Positions 26,613-35,897 of a stretch of 64,000 nt of DNA are shown here, in pieces. The notes under the pieces are model-generated. The model was not told where the DNA came from. It made no database searches and saw only the letters and a list, made by a program, of their open reading frames with translations. The translations under genes were made by a program, and so were the position numbers. How positions within the stretch are numbered: the stretch's first letter is position 1; the number at the start of each line of letters is the position of its first letter. The DNA is from Aquirufa nivalisilvae (GTDB taxonomy: Bacteria > Bacteroidota > Bacteroidia > Cytophagales > Spirosomataceae), in contig NZ_SEWX01000008.1 of the NCBI RefSeq assembly GCF_004307455.1, positions 186,001 through 250,000 of the forward strand, read 5' to 3'.

Positions 26613-29114
26613 TTACAAACAATCCACATCGATAATAATTTGAACACCCTTGCAGGCTGCATGAGAAGATTGAATATCTATTTCCTCTCTCAAGGCTTCT
26701 TTAAATTTAGCTAATGCCAATCCTTTTTCAATTTTAATAAGGATCTCCATGGCATATTGATTCCTAATTCGTTCTATCAAAGGTTTTTCAGGTCCTAAAA
26801 CGCGGCCATGACCAAATTTGTCTTTTAAAGCTAACCCTAAATGTCTAGCTGCCATTTCTACTCGGGCTGCCTCCATATTTCGTAAAGTCAATTTAATTAA
26901 TCTGCTGAAGGGAGGATAATGATAGCCTTCTCTTTCCACTATTTCCTCCGCATACATAGCCTCATAATTATTCTGCAAAATATGATCAAAAATAGGATGA
27001 GTAGGCTGATTCGTTTGAATATATACTTGTCCTTGTTCTTCTCTTCTTCCTGCCCTTCCAGCCACTTGACAAATCAATTGAAAGGCTCTTTCATGTGCTC
27101 TGAAGTCAGGAAAATTAATCACTTTATCAGCATCAAAAATGGCTACTGTGGATAATCCTTCAAAGTCCAATCCTTTAGCAACCATTTGAGTCCCTACCAA
27201 AACATCAATATTTCCCGAAGTAATTTCTGCTAATAAACTGGTAAATGCCGTTTTGGAGCGGGTAGTATCTAAATCCATCCTTCCAATTCTTGCATCAGGC
27301 ATATGCAGCTGTAGCTCTTCTTCTAACTTTTCAGTTCCATAGCCCATGGTCTTCAATTGCGTACTTCCACAAGCCGCACAGCGTCTCAATAGACCTTCTC
27401 TATATCCACAATAATGACAGCGTAGTTCTTGATCTCTGGCATGAAAAGTCAAACTAACGTCACACTGATTACAAGTCGCAATCCAATCACAATCCTGGCA
27501 TTGAATGTAAGGTGAATATCCTCTCCGATTTTGAAACAATAAACTTTGCTTTCCCCGATTAAAATTATCTTCTAAAGCAGCAATCAAATCCATTGAAAAA
27601 CCACCTTTCATTTGCTTCATTTTCTGAGCATACTTGGTGTCTAACAAGGTGATGTGAGGTAAAGTAGCTGTTCCAAACCGTTCTTTAAGTGTAACTAAAC
27701 CATATTTCCCTTCTTTAGCCTGATAATAGGATTCAATAGATGGAGTGGCAGATCCCAACAATACCTTGGCTCCTTGCTGTTTGGCTAACACAACTGCAAC
27801 GTCACGGGCATGATAGCGAGGTGCTGGATCTACCTGCTTGAAGGACGATTCATGTTCTTCGTCGACAATCACTAAACCCAAATTGGAAAAAGGGAGAAAA
27901 ACAGAAGATCGAACACCCACGACAAACGGATATTTGCCTTCAACAATCGACTTCCAAACTTCCACCCGCTCATTATCCGAAAATTTGGAATGATAAATAC
28001 CTACCTGCTCACCAAAAATACGTTTGAGACGTAAGACAATTTGGGTAGTTAAGGCTATCTCCGGCAATAAATAAAGTACTTGATTCCCATTAGCCAATGC
28101 TTCTTGAATCAACTTTATATAAATTTCCGTTTTACCACTCCCTGTAATACCATGCAACAGCACTACGTCTTTATCTTGGAATTGATTTAAAATAGCTTGA
28201 TATGCCTTATTCTGAGCCTGATTCAAATCAAATGCAGCTGGAATAAAATCTTCCGAATCTTGTCCAAATCGGGAAACCACCACTTCAAAACTCTCAAATA
28301 CCTGATTTTTCAATAAAGTCTGCAAAGAACTTTCCGATAGCTCAGCTTGAGAAAAACTAGATTTCTCTAGTCCCTTTTGATTGGTTTCAGGATTTCGTAA
28401 AACAGGAATAAACTGTAAATAATGTAAAATGATGGCCAATTGTTTGGGCTTCGACTCCAATTGCTGAATGAGCTCCACCAATTTTTCCTTATTTTCAAAT
28501 GGTTCTGTCAATCGTATTTTACGCATCACTTTAGGCGTATACCGATCTTTCAACTCATCAAAAATTAATATGGCCTGTTTCCCTACCATGGATTTAATTA
28601 GGTGATAAGGACTCTTTAATTCAACCAATTGAGCAATCTCATCATAAGACATTGACCCCTTTTCTTGAATGGCATTAAAAACCAATTGCTCCTTTTCATT
28701 CAGGGTAATTTCTTCGGAATAAGCTGGATTAATCTGAACTTTTGATTGACTGGAAATCTTCAATCCTGCTGGCAAAGCTATCTGAAAGACCTCTCCAGGG
28801 TAGCACATATAATACTCTGCAACCCAATGAAATAATTTAATTTGTGAGGTTGTCACTAAGGGACTCTCATCTAATATTTCTAAAATATATTTAGCTTGAT
28901 ATTGCTTAGGCGGCTGATGATGAACCAATACAATAACTGCCGTCAAAACTTTGGAGGAGCCAAATGGCACGACAACCCGAATACCTGCTTCTACTAAATC
29001 AGCCCATTGCCTTGGCACACGGTATGTAAAATACCGTGGAATAGGTAAGGGAAGCAAAGCATCCACAAATACCGTTGATTCCTCTGAAGACGACAATGCT
29101 GTTGACTCGTTCAT
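26613..29114 (-). CDS. priA: Primosomal protein N' (PriA helicase)
   Basis: An 833-residue superfamily 2 DNA helicase that restarts stalled forks. It has an N-terminal DNA-binding domain (about 20-110) and a Walker A motif GITGSGKTEIYIKLIQ. The DEEH box IVDEEHESSFKQ comes next. A zinc-binding insertion with cysteines in CQDCDWIATCNQC and CHYCGYREGLLRRCAACG follows. Helicase motifs V/VI read GTQMVAKGLDFEGL and QVAGRAGRREEQG. The ATG at 29114 is used; the open frame reaches a TTG at 29153, but the added residues are unlike PriA and a near -7 element (TTTCTTTG, 29123-29130 minus strand) sits between. Confidence 0.95.
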   Translation of the reverse strand: MNESTALSSSEESTVFVDALLPLPIPRYFTYRVPRQWADLVEAGIRVVVPFGSSKVLTAVIVLVHHQPPKQYQAKYILEILDESPLVTTSQIKLFHWVAEYYMCYPGEVFQIALPAGLKISSQSKVQINPAYSEEITLNEKEQLVFNAIQEKGSMSYDEIAQLVELKSPYHLIKSMVGKQAILIFDELKDRYTPKVMRKIRLTEPFENKEKLVELIQQLESKPKQLAIILHYLQFIPVLRNPETNQKGLEKSSFSQAELSESSLQTLLKNQVFESFEVVVSRFGQDSEDFIPAAFDLNQAQNKAYQAILNQFQDKDVVLLHGITGSGKTEIYIKLIQEALANGNQVLYLLPEIALTTQIVLRLKRIFGEQVGIYHSKFSDNERVEVWKSIVEGKYPFVVGVRSSVFLPFSNLGLVIVDEEHESSFKQVDPAPRYHARDVAVVLAKQQGAKVLLGSATPSIESYYQAKEGKYGLVTLKERFGTATLPHITLLDTKYAQKMKQMKGGFSMDLIAALEDNFNRGKQSLLFQNRRGYSPYIQCQDCDWIATCNQCDVSLTFHARDQELRCHYCGYREGLLRRCAACGSTQLKTMGYGTEKLEEELQLHMPDARIGRMDLDTTRSKTAFTSLLAEITSGNIDVLVGTQMVAKGLDFEGLSTVAIFDADKVINFPDFRAHERAFQLICQVAGRAGRREEQGQVYIQTNQPTHPIFDHILQNNYEAMYAEEIVEREGYHYPPFSRLIKLTLRNMEAARVEMAARHLGLALKDKFGHGRVLGPEKPLIERIRNQYAMEILIKIEKGLALAKFKEALREEIDIQSSHAACKGVQIIIDVDCL

Positions 29115-29175
29115 GCTAGCTACAAAGAAAAGGAAAGATTCGTGGACTGGCAAACCTAGATTTAAACCCCAATAA

Positions 29176-29769
29176 TTAAGGTTTCCACTGCAAGGTTTGA
29201 ATTAGATGCATGGCATCCTTTTTTAAAAACTGAATAACGGGAGCTAAGGAGTCATTTTGTGTAGCAGTCTTTACATAAACGGCACCACGTAAATAATGTT
29301 TGACACTATCGGTCGTATAAAATTGAAATGAAGTAGCCACTTCCCCATCCAACTCAATGATGCCCGCTTTTCTACCTGAACGGGTAGTCATGACATATTC
29401 TTGAATTCCTCGAGCCTTACCTTGGTGTTTAGATGCCAAAGTGTACGCATCGTTGATAAGGTTAGCTAACTTCTTTCGATCCTTGTTCAAAGGCTTGTAA
29501 GTCAGCTGGATAAAAGCATGCCATTGAGGATAATAAATATATAACCAATGAGGCTCTGCCCATGAAACGGTATCGGGCAATACTTGGGCATATTTTGAAA
29601 CTTCAAAAGTAAATGGATGCCCCTTTTCCACTTCTTGATAGGTCGCCTTAGGCAATATAATTCGATTATATCCTTTTGGGCGCGGTAAATCAGCCTTTTC
29701 TTCCTTAGTTTGATCAGAACAAGCAAGAAAAACCCAACTTAACACGACGATGGATATCCAGTGGCGCAT
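29176..29769 (-). CDS. gldD: Gliding motility lipoprotein GldD
   Basis: A 197-residue lipoprotein with a type II signal peptide (cleavage before Cys17 in WVFLACSDQ). Conserved GldD segments are PRPKGYNRIILP, WLYIYYPQWHAFIQLTYKP, DAYTLASKHQGKA and DSVKHYLRGAVYVKTATQND. GldD is needed for gliding and for assembly of the type IX secretion machinery; its exact role is not settled. It is separated from plsC by 8 bp and from the downstream priA by about 60 bp, and is apart from the gldKLMN block by a few kilobases. Confidence 0.9.
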   Translation of the reverse strand: MRHWISIVVLSWVFLACSDQTKEEKADLPRPKGYNRIILPKATYQEVEKGHPFTFEVSKYAQVLPDTVSWAEPHWLYIYYPQWHAFIQLTYKPLNKDRKKLANLINDAYTLASKHQGKARGIQEYVMTTRSGRKAGIIELDGEVATSFQFYTTDSVKHYLRGAVYVKTATQNDSLAPVIQFLKKDAMHLIQTLQWKP

Positions 29770-29777
29770 AGCCTGAT

Positions 29778-30548
29778 TTATTGAGGTTCGTCTAAAGAAT
29801 AATATTTCAAGATCGGATCTTGAATAATATGGTACAATTTTTCTCGTAACATAGGAACATCATCCATGGTCAATCCCTTGGTAATAATGGGTGGATGTAT
29901 TTCAGCACGAATAACCCCGGGACGAATCATCAATGGTTTATCAGAGAAAATTTGATAATTATTAAATAAACTAATGGGTACCAAAGGTATCTGTTGTTGA
30001 ATCGCCATAATTAAGGCTCCATCTTTCAATGGTTTGGCCATATATGGGTATTTTTTAGAAACGATTCCTCCTTCTGGGAATATTGCAATACTTCTGCCCG
30101 ATTGTAATGCTTTAAGTGCCTTGGATAGCGATCCTGCACGGCTGGCATTATCCGAACGATTGACCAAAATATTCAATCGTGCATACATATATCCGAATAA
30201 TGGTAATTTCCCCAATGAACTTTTACCCACAAATGAAGTATAATGCTCTAACAGATAAACAATTACTGGTATATCTAAAAATGAAAAATGGTTGGCGCAA
30301 AAAACATAATTCTGCTTTTTATCAGGCACAAAATGATGCTTTACTTCGAAACGAATAAAACTGAAAAAAAAGAAACATTTAGACCAGATGCGCACCAATT
30401 TGGCCGCATACTTACGGTAGCTCAACTTTTGAAGTAAAATGAAAATAAAAGGGTAAAAAAGCAGAAAAACTCCAATGAACCAAAACATGGACCAAAGAGT
30501 AAAAAGTGCAGTGAAAGGACTAGAAAGAAATGTATTCTTTTTATTCAT
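29778..30548 (-). CDS. plsC: 1-acyl-sn-glycerol-3-phosphate acyltransferase
   Basis: A 256-residue membrane-anchored acyltransferase. One long hydrophobic segment (about 15-45) precedes the catalytic HX4D motif in CANHFSFLDIPVIVYLL and the phosphate-binding IAIFPEGGIVSKKYP. It makes phosphatidic acid from lysophosphatidic acid on the cytoplasmic face of the inner membrane. It is 8 bp upstream of gldD, and the two are probably translated from one message. Confidence 0.93.
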   Translation of the reverse strand: MNKKNTFLSSPFTALFTLWSMFWFIGVFLLFYPFIFILLQKLSYRKYAAKLVRIWSKCFFFFSFIRFEVKHHFVPDKKQNYVFCANHFSFLDIPVIVYLLEHYTSFVGKSSLGKLPLFGYMYARLNILVNRSDNASRAGSLSKALKALQSGRSIAIFPEGGIVSKKYPYMAKPLKDGALIMAIQQQIPLVPISLFNNYQIFSDKPLMIRPGVIRAEIHPPIITKGLTMDDVPMLREKLYHIIQDPILKYYSLDEPQ

Positions 30549-30574
30549 GCTTTAAACACCAAACAAAATATTAA

Positions 30575-30609
30575 CAATTAGGGGTTGATTATTCAACCAC
30601 CCCTAATTG
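30575..30609 (-). terminator. Probable terminator overlapping the end of pyk
   Basis: An imperfect inverted repeat (about AATTAGGGGTTGA against TCAACCACCCCTAATT, with a 3-nt bulge) is followed on the minus strand by a T-rich stretch. It includes the pyk stop codon and lies before plsC. It is weaker than the other terminators in the window. Confidence 0.5.
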
Positions 30610-32061
30610 TACTGTATTGGTCTTCTTACCCGAATGGGCAGGAATAGACAAGGTCGTTACAAAAACGTCCCCTGCTGATAATAATTGATCTTGCTTTAAT
30701 TTATCGACCATAGCTGCTACCGTCTTTTCTGCGCTCTCAGCTGATGGATCATAAAAGAATACCTTCACACCCCAAAGTAAGCCCATGGTAGACATTAACT
30801 GCTTGTCCGAAGTAAATACATACAAGTCAGCTTTTGGACGGTGAGCAGACAAACGGAATGCCGTATGTCCTGAATTAGTAATACAAAGAATAGCTTTGGC
30901 TTTTGAGTCACGAGCTAATCGACATGCACCTGCGATCAAACGATCCGTCAATGCCACTTCTTTTGAACCTTGTGCCAAAGCATGGTTCTTGAAATAAATG
31001 GCTACTTCGTCACCTTTAACGACAGAAATGGCATTTTGCTGTTGCTCGACAATTTCATGAATATGTGCCATCGTTTCTACCGCTTTAATTGGGTAAGAAC
31101 CAGAAGCTGATTCACCACTTAACATGGTGGCAGATGCTCCTTGAAGAACAGCATTAGCTACGTCTGAAGTTTCAGCACGAGTAGGAACTGGATTTTGAAT
31201 CATGGATTCTAGCATTTGAGTTGCCACAATAACTGGCTTACCAGCTGCTGTACATTTCTCAACCATTACTTTTTGTAAGTAAGGAACTACAGCTCCATCC
31301 ATTTCCACACCCAAATCCCCACGAGCTACCATGATACCATCAGTAGCTTCAATAATTTCATCTAAATGATCTATCGCCTCAGGCTTTTCGATCTTAGCAA
31401 TCACACGAGTATTTTTACCGTATGCTTTAATTTTTTCCTTAATATCCCAGATATCAGATGCCTTACGTACAAATGATAAGGCTACCCAATCAACACCATG
31501 GTCTAAACCAAAATACAAATCGGCTTCATCTTTGGGAGTTAAGCATGGTAAAGAAACCTTCGTTCCAGGTAGGTTAATACCTTTCTTCGATTTCAAAATA
31601 CCACCATATACCACTTCTGTTAAAACTTCCTTCTTTTCTTTATCGATGGCAAGTACTTTCACTTCTAAATTTCCATCATCCATCAAAATACGCTCTCCTA
31701 CATTCACATCTAAATACATAGAGGTATATGTAGTTCCCACTTTCTCAGAAGTTCCAAGTAAATTTTCATCCATGGCAAAGATGAGTTGTTTCCCTGCTTC
31801 CAATACCACACCGTTATTCTCCACCATTTGAGTCCTAATTTTAGGGCCTTGCAAATCTTGAAGAATACATAAATTCAATCCTAACTCTTCACTAATCGAA
31901 CGAACCGTTTTCAATCGTTCTAAATGATCTTCATGAGTTCCGTGAGAGAAATTTAAACGGAATACGTTTACTCCAGCTTTAGCTAATTGAATTAAGGATT
32001 CTCTTGATTCAGATACTGGACCTACAGTGGCTACTATTTTTGTCTTGCGTTGATACGACAT
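30589..32061 (-). CDS. pyk: Pyruvate kinase
   Basis: The 490-residue glycolytic enzyme transfers phosphate from phosphoenolpyruvate to ADP. Landmarks are KTKIVATVGPVSESRESLI, NVFRLNFSHGTHEDH, the active-site signature AKIEKPEAIDHLDEII, DGIMVARGDLGVEM and VATQMLESMIQNPVPTRAE. The C-terminal allosteric domain (about 360-490) is complete. The gene looks monocistronic. The upstream neighbour in the same direction, a small HTH gene, ends about 100 bp away. Confidence 0.97.
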   Translation of the reverse strand: MSYQRKTKIVATVGPVSESRESLIQLAKAGVNVFRLNFSHGTHEDHLERLKTVRSISEELGLNLCILQDLQGPKIRTQMVENNGVVLEAGKQLIFAMDENLLGTSEKVGTTYTSMYLDVNVGERILMDDGNLEVKVLAIDKEKKEVLTEVVYGGILKSKKGINLPGTKVSLPCLTPKDEADLYFGLDHGVDWVALSFVRKASDIWDIKEKIKAYGKNTRVIAKIEKPEAIDHLDEIIEATDGIMVARGDLGVEMDGAVVPYLQKVMVEKCTAAGKPVIVATQMLESMIQNPVPTRAETSDVANAVLQGASATMLSGESASGSYPIKAVETMAHIHEIVEQQQNAISVVKGDEVAIYFKNHALAQGSKEVALTDRLIAGACRLARDSKAKAILCITNSGHTAFRLSAHRPKADLYVFTSDKQLMSTMGLLWGVKVFFYDPSAESAEKTVAAMVDKLKQDQLLSAGDVFVTTLSIPAHSGKKTNTVQLGVVE

Positions 32062-32159
32062 ATATACTTAATTATTCAATTTACCCTGCAAGTTACAGCT
32101 TAGTCATCAAAAAATTGAATAATTGTATTAAATCATGTCCAAAATTAGCTGTAATCTGA

Positions 32160-32423
32160 CTAATCTAAAGAATAAACCAATTTATCAGACACAAAAAGTC
32201 GCAATTCGAAATCAAACTTGACAGGAGAACTGTATTTATAGCTCTTAATAACTGAGCAAAAGGTAATGGGGGCTCCCATATCACGTAAAATCTCCATGTA
32301 GGAATTTAATTGCCGTGGCGACATATGTAAATGTTCGGCAAATGAAGCTGCTGAACCTGTGGATTCATGTTGAATTAATCGATGAATTCGATGTAAACGT
32401 TCTATTTGTTTAAGACATTGCAT
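32160..32423 (-). CDS. Small helix-turn-helix protein downstream of gldN
   Basis: The 87-residue product has an HTH near residues 8-55 (ERLHRIHRLIQHESTGSAAS, then FAEHLHMSPRQLNSYMEILR). A short beta-rich tail follows (FCSVIKSYKYSSPVKFDFELRLF). The build is like the N-terminal DNA-binding part of WYL/HTH_11-type regulators without the rest of the protein. The function is not known. The ATG at 32423 is chosen because the upstream extension of the frame runs through the gldN terminator. A palindrome at 32481-32504 lies 58 bp upstream of the start. Confidence 0.72.
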   Translation of the reverse strand: MQCLKQIERLHRIHRLIQHESTGSAASFAEHLHMSPRQLNSYMEILRDMGAPITFCSVIKSYKYSSPVKFDFELRLFVSDKLVYSLD

Positions 32424-32480
32424 GGTTAGAAATTTAATACCACAATTTCCAATTTTGAATGATAACTCATCACAAAGAAG

Positions 32481-32504
32481 TTGATAATTCCCCCTAATTA
32501 TCAA
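32481..32504. promoter_or_regulatory. Palindrome upstream of the small HTH gene
   Basis: TTGATAATT (32481-32489) and AATTATCAA (32496-32504) are perfect 9-bp arms around CCCCCT. The element sits between the gldN terminator and the HTH gene start. It lacks a T-run of its own on either side, so an operator is more likely than a terminator. Binding by the adjacent HTH protein is a guess. Confidence 0.5.
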
Positions 32505-32516
32505 GTAATTGGGCAT

Positions 32517-32541
32517 AAAAAAAGGAGGCCAAAGCCTCCTT
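32517..32541 (-). terminator. Terminator of the gldKLMN unit
   Basis: AAGGAGGC and GCCTCCTT pair around a 4-nt loop. On the minus strand the hairpin runs into seven T, 20 bp past the gldN stop. Confidence 0.85.
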
Positions 32542-32560
32542 CTCATTAGAAAATCTTAGA

Positions 32561-33463
32561 TTAATTTTCCCACATATCGTGTTCTAACTCTAACAACTTA
32601 TATTCCAATTGCTGAGACATTAATAGACCCTCGCGATCAGAGCTATAAATATCTGTTAAGAATTTATTTTCAGCATTTCCTTTTTTGATAATTCTTGCTT
32701 GAAACATTCTCAAATCGAAGGCATCTGCCATATTCTTGTGCTGCGTTTCATTTTCAGCATTATACCAAATACAGTTAGGATTACTTCTAAATAATTTATA
32801 AACGTCTTTATAACGGAAAGAAGCTACAGGCTTATCAAATCCAGCTTTTGTTTTCGAAGCAGGAATAATCAAAGTAAGTGCTTGAATATCAAAATACAAT
32901 CTTGAACGTTGACGATCAATGATAGCATCTTCTTTAATTTCTATAATGGAAAGTTCTTTCGGGAAAAAATATGAATCTAAATTCGCCACCGGCTTAGCGT
33001 CAAAATCATCTGTTTTCTTAGTGGCAGCCCCTGGTTTGGTTGTTGTTCCCCAACCATCATCCACTGCTGCTTTTTTATCTCCACCTTCAGCTCCAAAACC
33101 AGCCGCTTTTTCTGCTTCAGATAGACTCCCTTCACCTATGGAGTCATCCATGCGAAGTTTTTCTTTAAATTGAGCAGCGGTTAATTTCGTTGCTAATGAA
33201 TCATTCACATAGGGAATTAAGATTCCCGCTTCTACCCATTCTACTAAGAACTTAGAAATCTCATTATTCACAGAGAAAAATGGTTGATTAATTTTTTCAT
33301 TCAAATCCATTCTGCGCCATAGACGAGCTTTGTAGTGAATGTTTGCTGGATCAATGGGACGCACTGAATTCAACTTAGATTCATCTACTGGTTTCTCCTG
33401 AGCCATGGCACTAAATCCACAGATGAGAGAAACTAACAATAAAAATTGATTAACTGATTTCAT
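32561..33463 (-). CDS. gldN: Gliding motility / type IX secretion protein GldN
   Basis: A 300-residue periplasmic protein with a signal peptide (MKSVNQFLLLVSLICGFSAM, then AQ). GldN landmarks are ARLWRRMDLNEKINQPFF, a LSIIEIKEDAIIDRQRSRLY segment and RSNPNCIWYNAENETQHKNM. GldN forms, with GldK, the outer-membrane-associated ring of the type IX secretion system. A low-complexity stretch (about 125-165, rich in G, A, K and D) separates two halves. The ATG at 33463 is used; an in-frame GTG at 33484 overlaps gldM but adds residues before the signal peptide. It is the last gene of the gldKLMN block. Confidence 0.93.
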   Translation of the reverse strand: MKSVNQFLLLVSLICGFSAMAQEKPVDESKLNSVRPIDPANIHYKARLWRRMDLNEKINQPFFSVNNEISKFLVEWVEAGILIPYVNDSLATKLTAAQFKEKLRMDDSIGEGSLSEAEKAAGFGAEGGDKKAAVDDGWGTTTKPGAATKKTDDFDAKPVANLDSYFFPKELSIIEIKEDAIIDRQRSRLYFDIQALTLIIPASKTKAGFDKPVASFRYKDVYKLFRSNPNCIWYNAENETQHKNMADAFDLRMFQARIIKKGNAENKFLTDIYSSDREGLLMSQQLEYKLLELEHDMWEN

Positions 33464-33476
33464 ATACCGGGTTTTC

Positions 33477-35072
33477 CTAATCACTCAAAGGGATATTTTT
33501 AACCATAGAAACGGGTATGGTTTCAATTGTTCCTTTGAAATTCTTTCTTTGAACTTCTTTTACTTCAATATAATAGCGATCTCCAGGCTGTGCTTGAGAA
33601 GCTAACTTAGCAATTGAACCTGAACCAGGTAAATTGGCTATCTCGTCAATTTTTCTTTGACCACGCACTAAAGCTACATAAACCTGAGCCACACGGTAGT
33701 TGGCATCTTCTGGATTAGTCGCTTTGAATGACTCATCTGCAATAGCTCTAGCATCTAAGGTTCTTAAACCAGAAGCGCTAGTACCTTTTTTCTCATTTAA
33801 CTCTCCGCCGTTACCAAAAATGCGTACATCTGGTCTTGGAACACGGCGTACTTTAAACGTTTCTTTTCCTAATAAAGTACCTCCATTATTCACATTTAAT
33901 GTAATTGTTGCTGAAGAAGGTACCACGGTTACTTTTCCTCTATTTTGGCCTGGTATAACTTCACCACCTTCGGCCGAGAACTGAGGATTCCACAAAGCGC
34001 CTAAACCTGGACTCACCACACTTAAGCGGTTAGCACATCCCAAATACAAAGCTGGTAAAGTAGCAGTTTCGATATTATAAGTAGGCTTTAAAACAAAATA
34101 TTCCTTTTGAATGGATTCCGTTTTTGGACCTGCTGGGCTCATGTAAGCCACCGTAGCTGTGTAGGTCTTTTTAGAAAGTCCATTGGCATCATATCCACCT
34201 CCAGATGTTTTGAATTTAATTTGACCACGTCCGTCTACCACAGGAATAGAAGCTCCATTAAAACTCATACGAGGCGTAAAACCAGATGAAGTAGCTGCAA
34301 TAAACACTTCTGCCTGGTATTCCATACCTGCTACTACGGTATTCGCATTTGCTGAAACTTGGGCAAAAACTTTATCAAACTTGATTTCTTTAGCTCCTAC
34401 TTTAGATGCCAATTGGCTTAACACCTCGGTTTCATAGCGTCTGACTTCTGCTTGCTTCTGACTTAATGTTGCCAAAGCAGCAGGAACAGGTGTATGTTCA
34501 AAATTTAACTCAGCAAAATCTTTATTGGATTGAGCGGCATCGCGACTAGCCACTGGATCATCTTTGGCAGCTAAGGCTAAAGATGGGAATTTAGTACCTG
34601 GATCAGCGATAGATTGTAGTTTGGTCACATACTGATCAAACATGGGAACTAAACGATAAGCTTCTCCTTTAGAATTAGCCCCAACCATCAATTCGAATAC
34701 TTTCTCTTCTTCTTTTGGATTTTTAATCGTTCCTGTTTCTGGATCAATTCCTCCTCCAGTTTCAATCACTTTTGATTTTAATCCATCGATGTGATTCACT
34801 AATTCATCTGACAATTTACGTACCTCATTGGCTTTCTTGAGAATGTCCGAATATGCAGCAGGATTAGGAAGATCTTTAATCCGATCTTCAATACCAGTAA
34901 CCATACTCTTATTCTTAGAACTTGCTGATTGGTTCGCAATTTCCAAACTATTATTTAACAAGGTAAACTTCTGTAATAAAGCATCACTTACCTGTAAAGC
35001 TAACAGGGCGGTGAGTACCAAATACATCATCCCGATCATTTTCTGCCGGGGGGTCTCTTTTAAACTTGCCAT
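33477..35072 (-). CDS. gldM: Gliding motility / type IX secretion motor protein GldM
   Basis: A 531-residue protein with the characteristic N-terminus ETPRQKMIGMMYLVLTALLA. It has a single transmembrane helix at about 13-33 and a long periplasmic part. That part begins helical (about 40-215) and continues as beta domains (TYTATVAYMSPAGPKTES, LGCANRLSVVSPGLGALWNP). GldM and GldL form the proton-driven inner-membrane motor of the type IX system; GldM transmits the motion to the GldK/GldN ring. It lies 32 bp after gldL, and gldN follows within 14 bp. Confidence 0.96.
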   Translation of the reverse strand: MASLKETPRQKMIGMMYLVLTALLALQVSDALLQKFTLLNNSLEIANQSASSKNKSMVTGIEDRIKDLPNPAAYSDILKKANEVRKLSDELVNHIDGLKSKVIETGGGIDPETGTIKNPKEEEKVFELMVGANSKGEAYRLVPMFDQYVTKLQSIADPGTKFPSLALAAKDDPVASRDAAQSNKDFAELNFEHTPVPAALATLSQKQAEVRRYETEVLSQLASKVGAKEIKFDKVFAQVSANANTVVAGMEYQAEVFIAATSSGFTPRMSFNGASIPVVDGRGQIKFKTSGGGYDANGLSKKTYTATVAYMSPAGPKTESIQKEYFVLKPTYNIETATLPALYLGCANRLSVVSPGLGALWNPQFSAEGGEVIPGQNRGKVTVVPSSATITLNVNNGGTLLGKETFKVRRVPRPDVRIFGNGGELNEKKGTSASGLRTLDARAIADESFKATNPEDANYRVAQVYVALVRGQRKIDEIANLPGSGSIAKLASQAQPGDRYYIEVKEVQRKNFKGTIETIPVSMVKNIPLSD

Positions 35073-35104
35073 ATACTTATGAGATCAAAGCTAAAGTGGA
35101 AAAA

Positions 35105-35857
35105 TTAGCCTTTCATAGCTGTTAACATACTACCATACACTTGGTTCAATGATTGAATATTAGCATTCAATTTAGCTAATTCTGCTTTGAACAATTCTGC
35201 ATCCTTTTGAGTAGCTGCCATCTGTTCAACAGTCAAATTAACATTACCATAGTAACTATTAATAGCTTTCAAGTGCTTAGTCGCTTCTTGAATCTCTGTT
35301 TCATATATTGTATTCAAAGTAGATAATTGATCACCTGCTTTGGCATATTGTTGTGCATATTTAGCTGCTTCAGCAGAAGATACCGAAATGGCCCCTAGTG
35401 AACTAGCTGCTTCAGAAACAGATTTATTTAATGTTCCTAATGATTCTGAAGAAGAAGATAGCGACTTTACAAAATCTTGCGTTGCTACTGTTGCCTTGGA
35501 AATATCTTGTAAACTATTGGCTGTTTCAGTCAATCCTTTCAAACTCTTTGTCAAACCTTCAACAACCTCAGGACCTAAACCTTTCAAACTTGCTAAAGCA
35601 TCTACGCCACCTGTAGAAGTAGGTCTAGCTACTGGAGCCCCACCCACTAACTCTGGATAAACCTTTTCCCAATCATAAGATTTCTCTGGTTTTGCTTGTA
35701 AGTATAAAACCCCAAACAAAATAAAAATGGCCGCTTCTGTGAACATACCAACCATTAACATTTCGTTGGCTCCATCCCAGTGGACAATTTTAAATAAGGC
35801 TCCTACAATTACTACTGCCGCACCAAAACTAGCGATGACATTGATTGATTTTTCCAT
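35105..35857 (-). CDS. gldL: Gliding motility / type IX secretion motor protein GldL
   Basis: The 250-residue inner-membrane protein has two transmembrane helices (about 6-24 and 33-54) joined by the conserved loop FKIVHWDGANEMLMVGMFTEA. This includes the acidic residues needed to use the proton gradient. A long cytoplasmic coiled-coil-like part follows (about 85-250, many S, A, Q and L). It is the proton-channel subunit of the GldLM motor. It lies 40 bp from gldK in the order K-L-M-N. Confidence 0.96.
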   Translation of the reverse strand: MEKSINVIASFGAAVVIVGALFKIVHWDGANEMLMVGMFTEAAIFILFGVLYLQAKPEKSYDWEKVYPELVGGAPVARPTSTGGVDALASLKGLGPEVVEGLTKSLKGLTETANSLQDISKATVATQDFVKSLSSSSESLGTLNKSVSEAASSLGAISVSSAEAAKYAQQYAKAGDQLSTLNTIYETEIQEATKHLKAINSYYGNVNLTVEQMAATQKDAELFKAELAKLNANIQSLNQVYGSMLTAMKG

Positions 35858-35897
35858 GTTAAAAAGAATGTAATATAATTTTAAAAAAGAGTATAAT

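Noticed and set aside
32424-32546. Upstream extension of the small HTH gene
   Set aside because: It would run through the gldN terminator and the palindrome; the ATG at 32423 begins the conserved-looking helical part.
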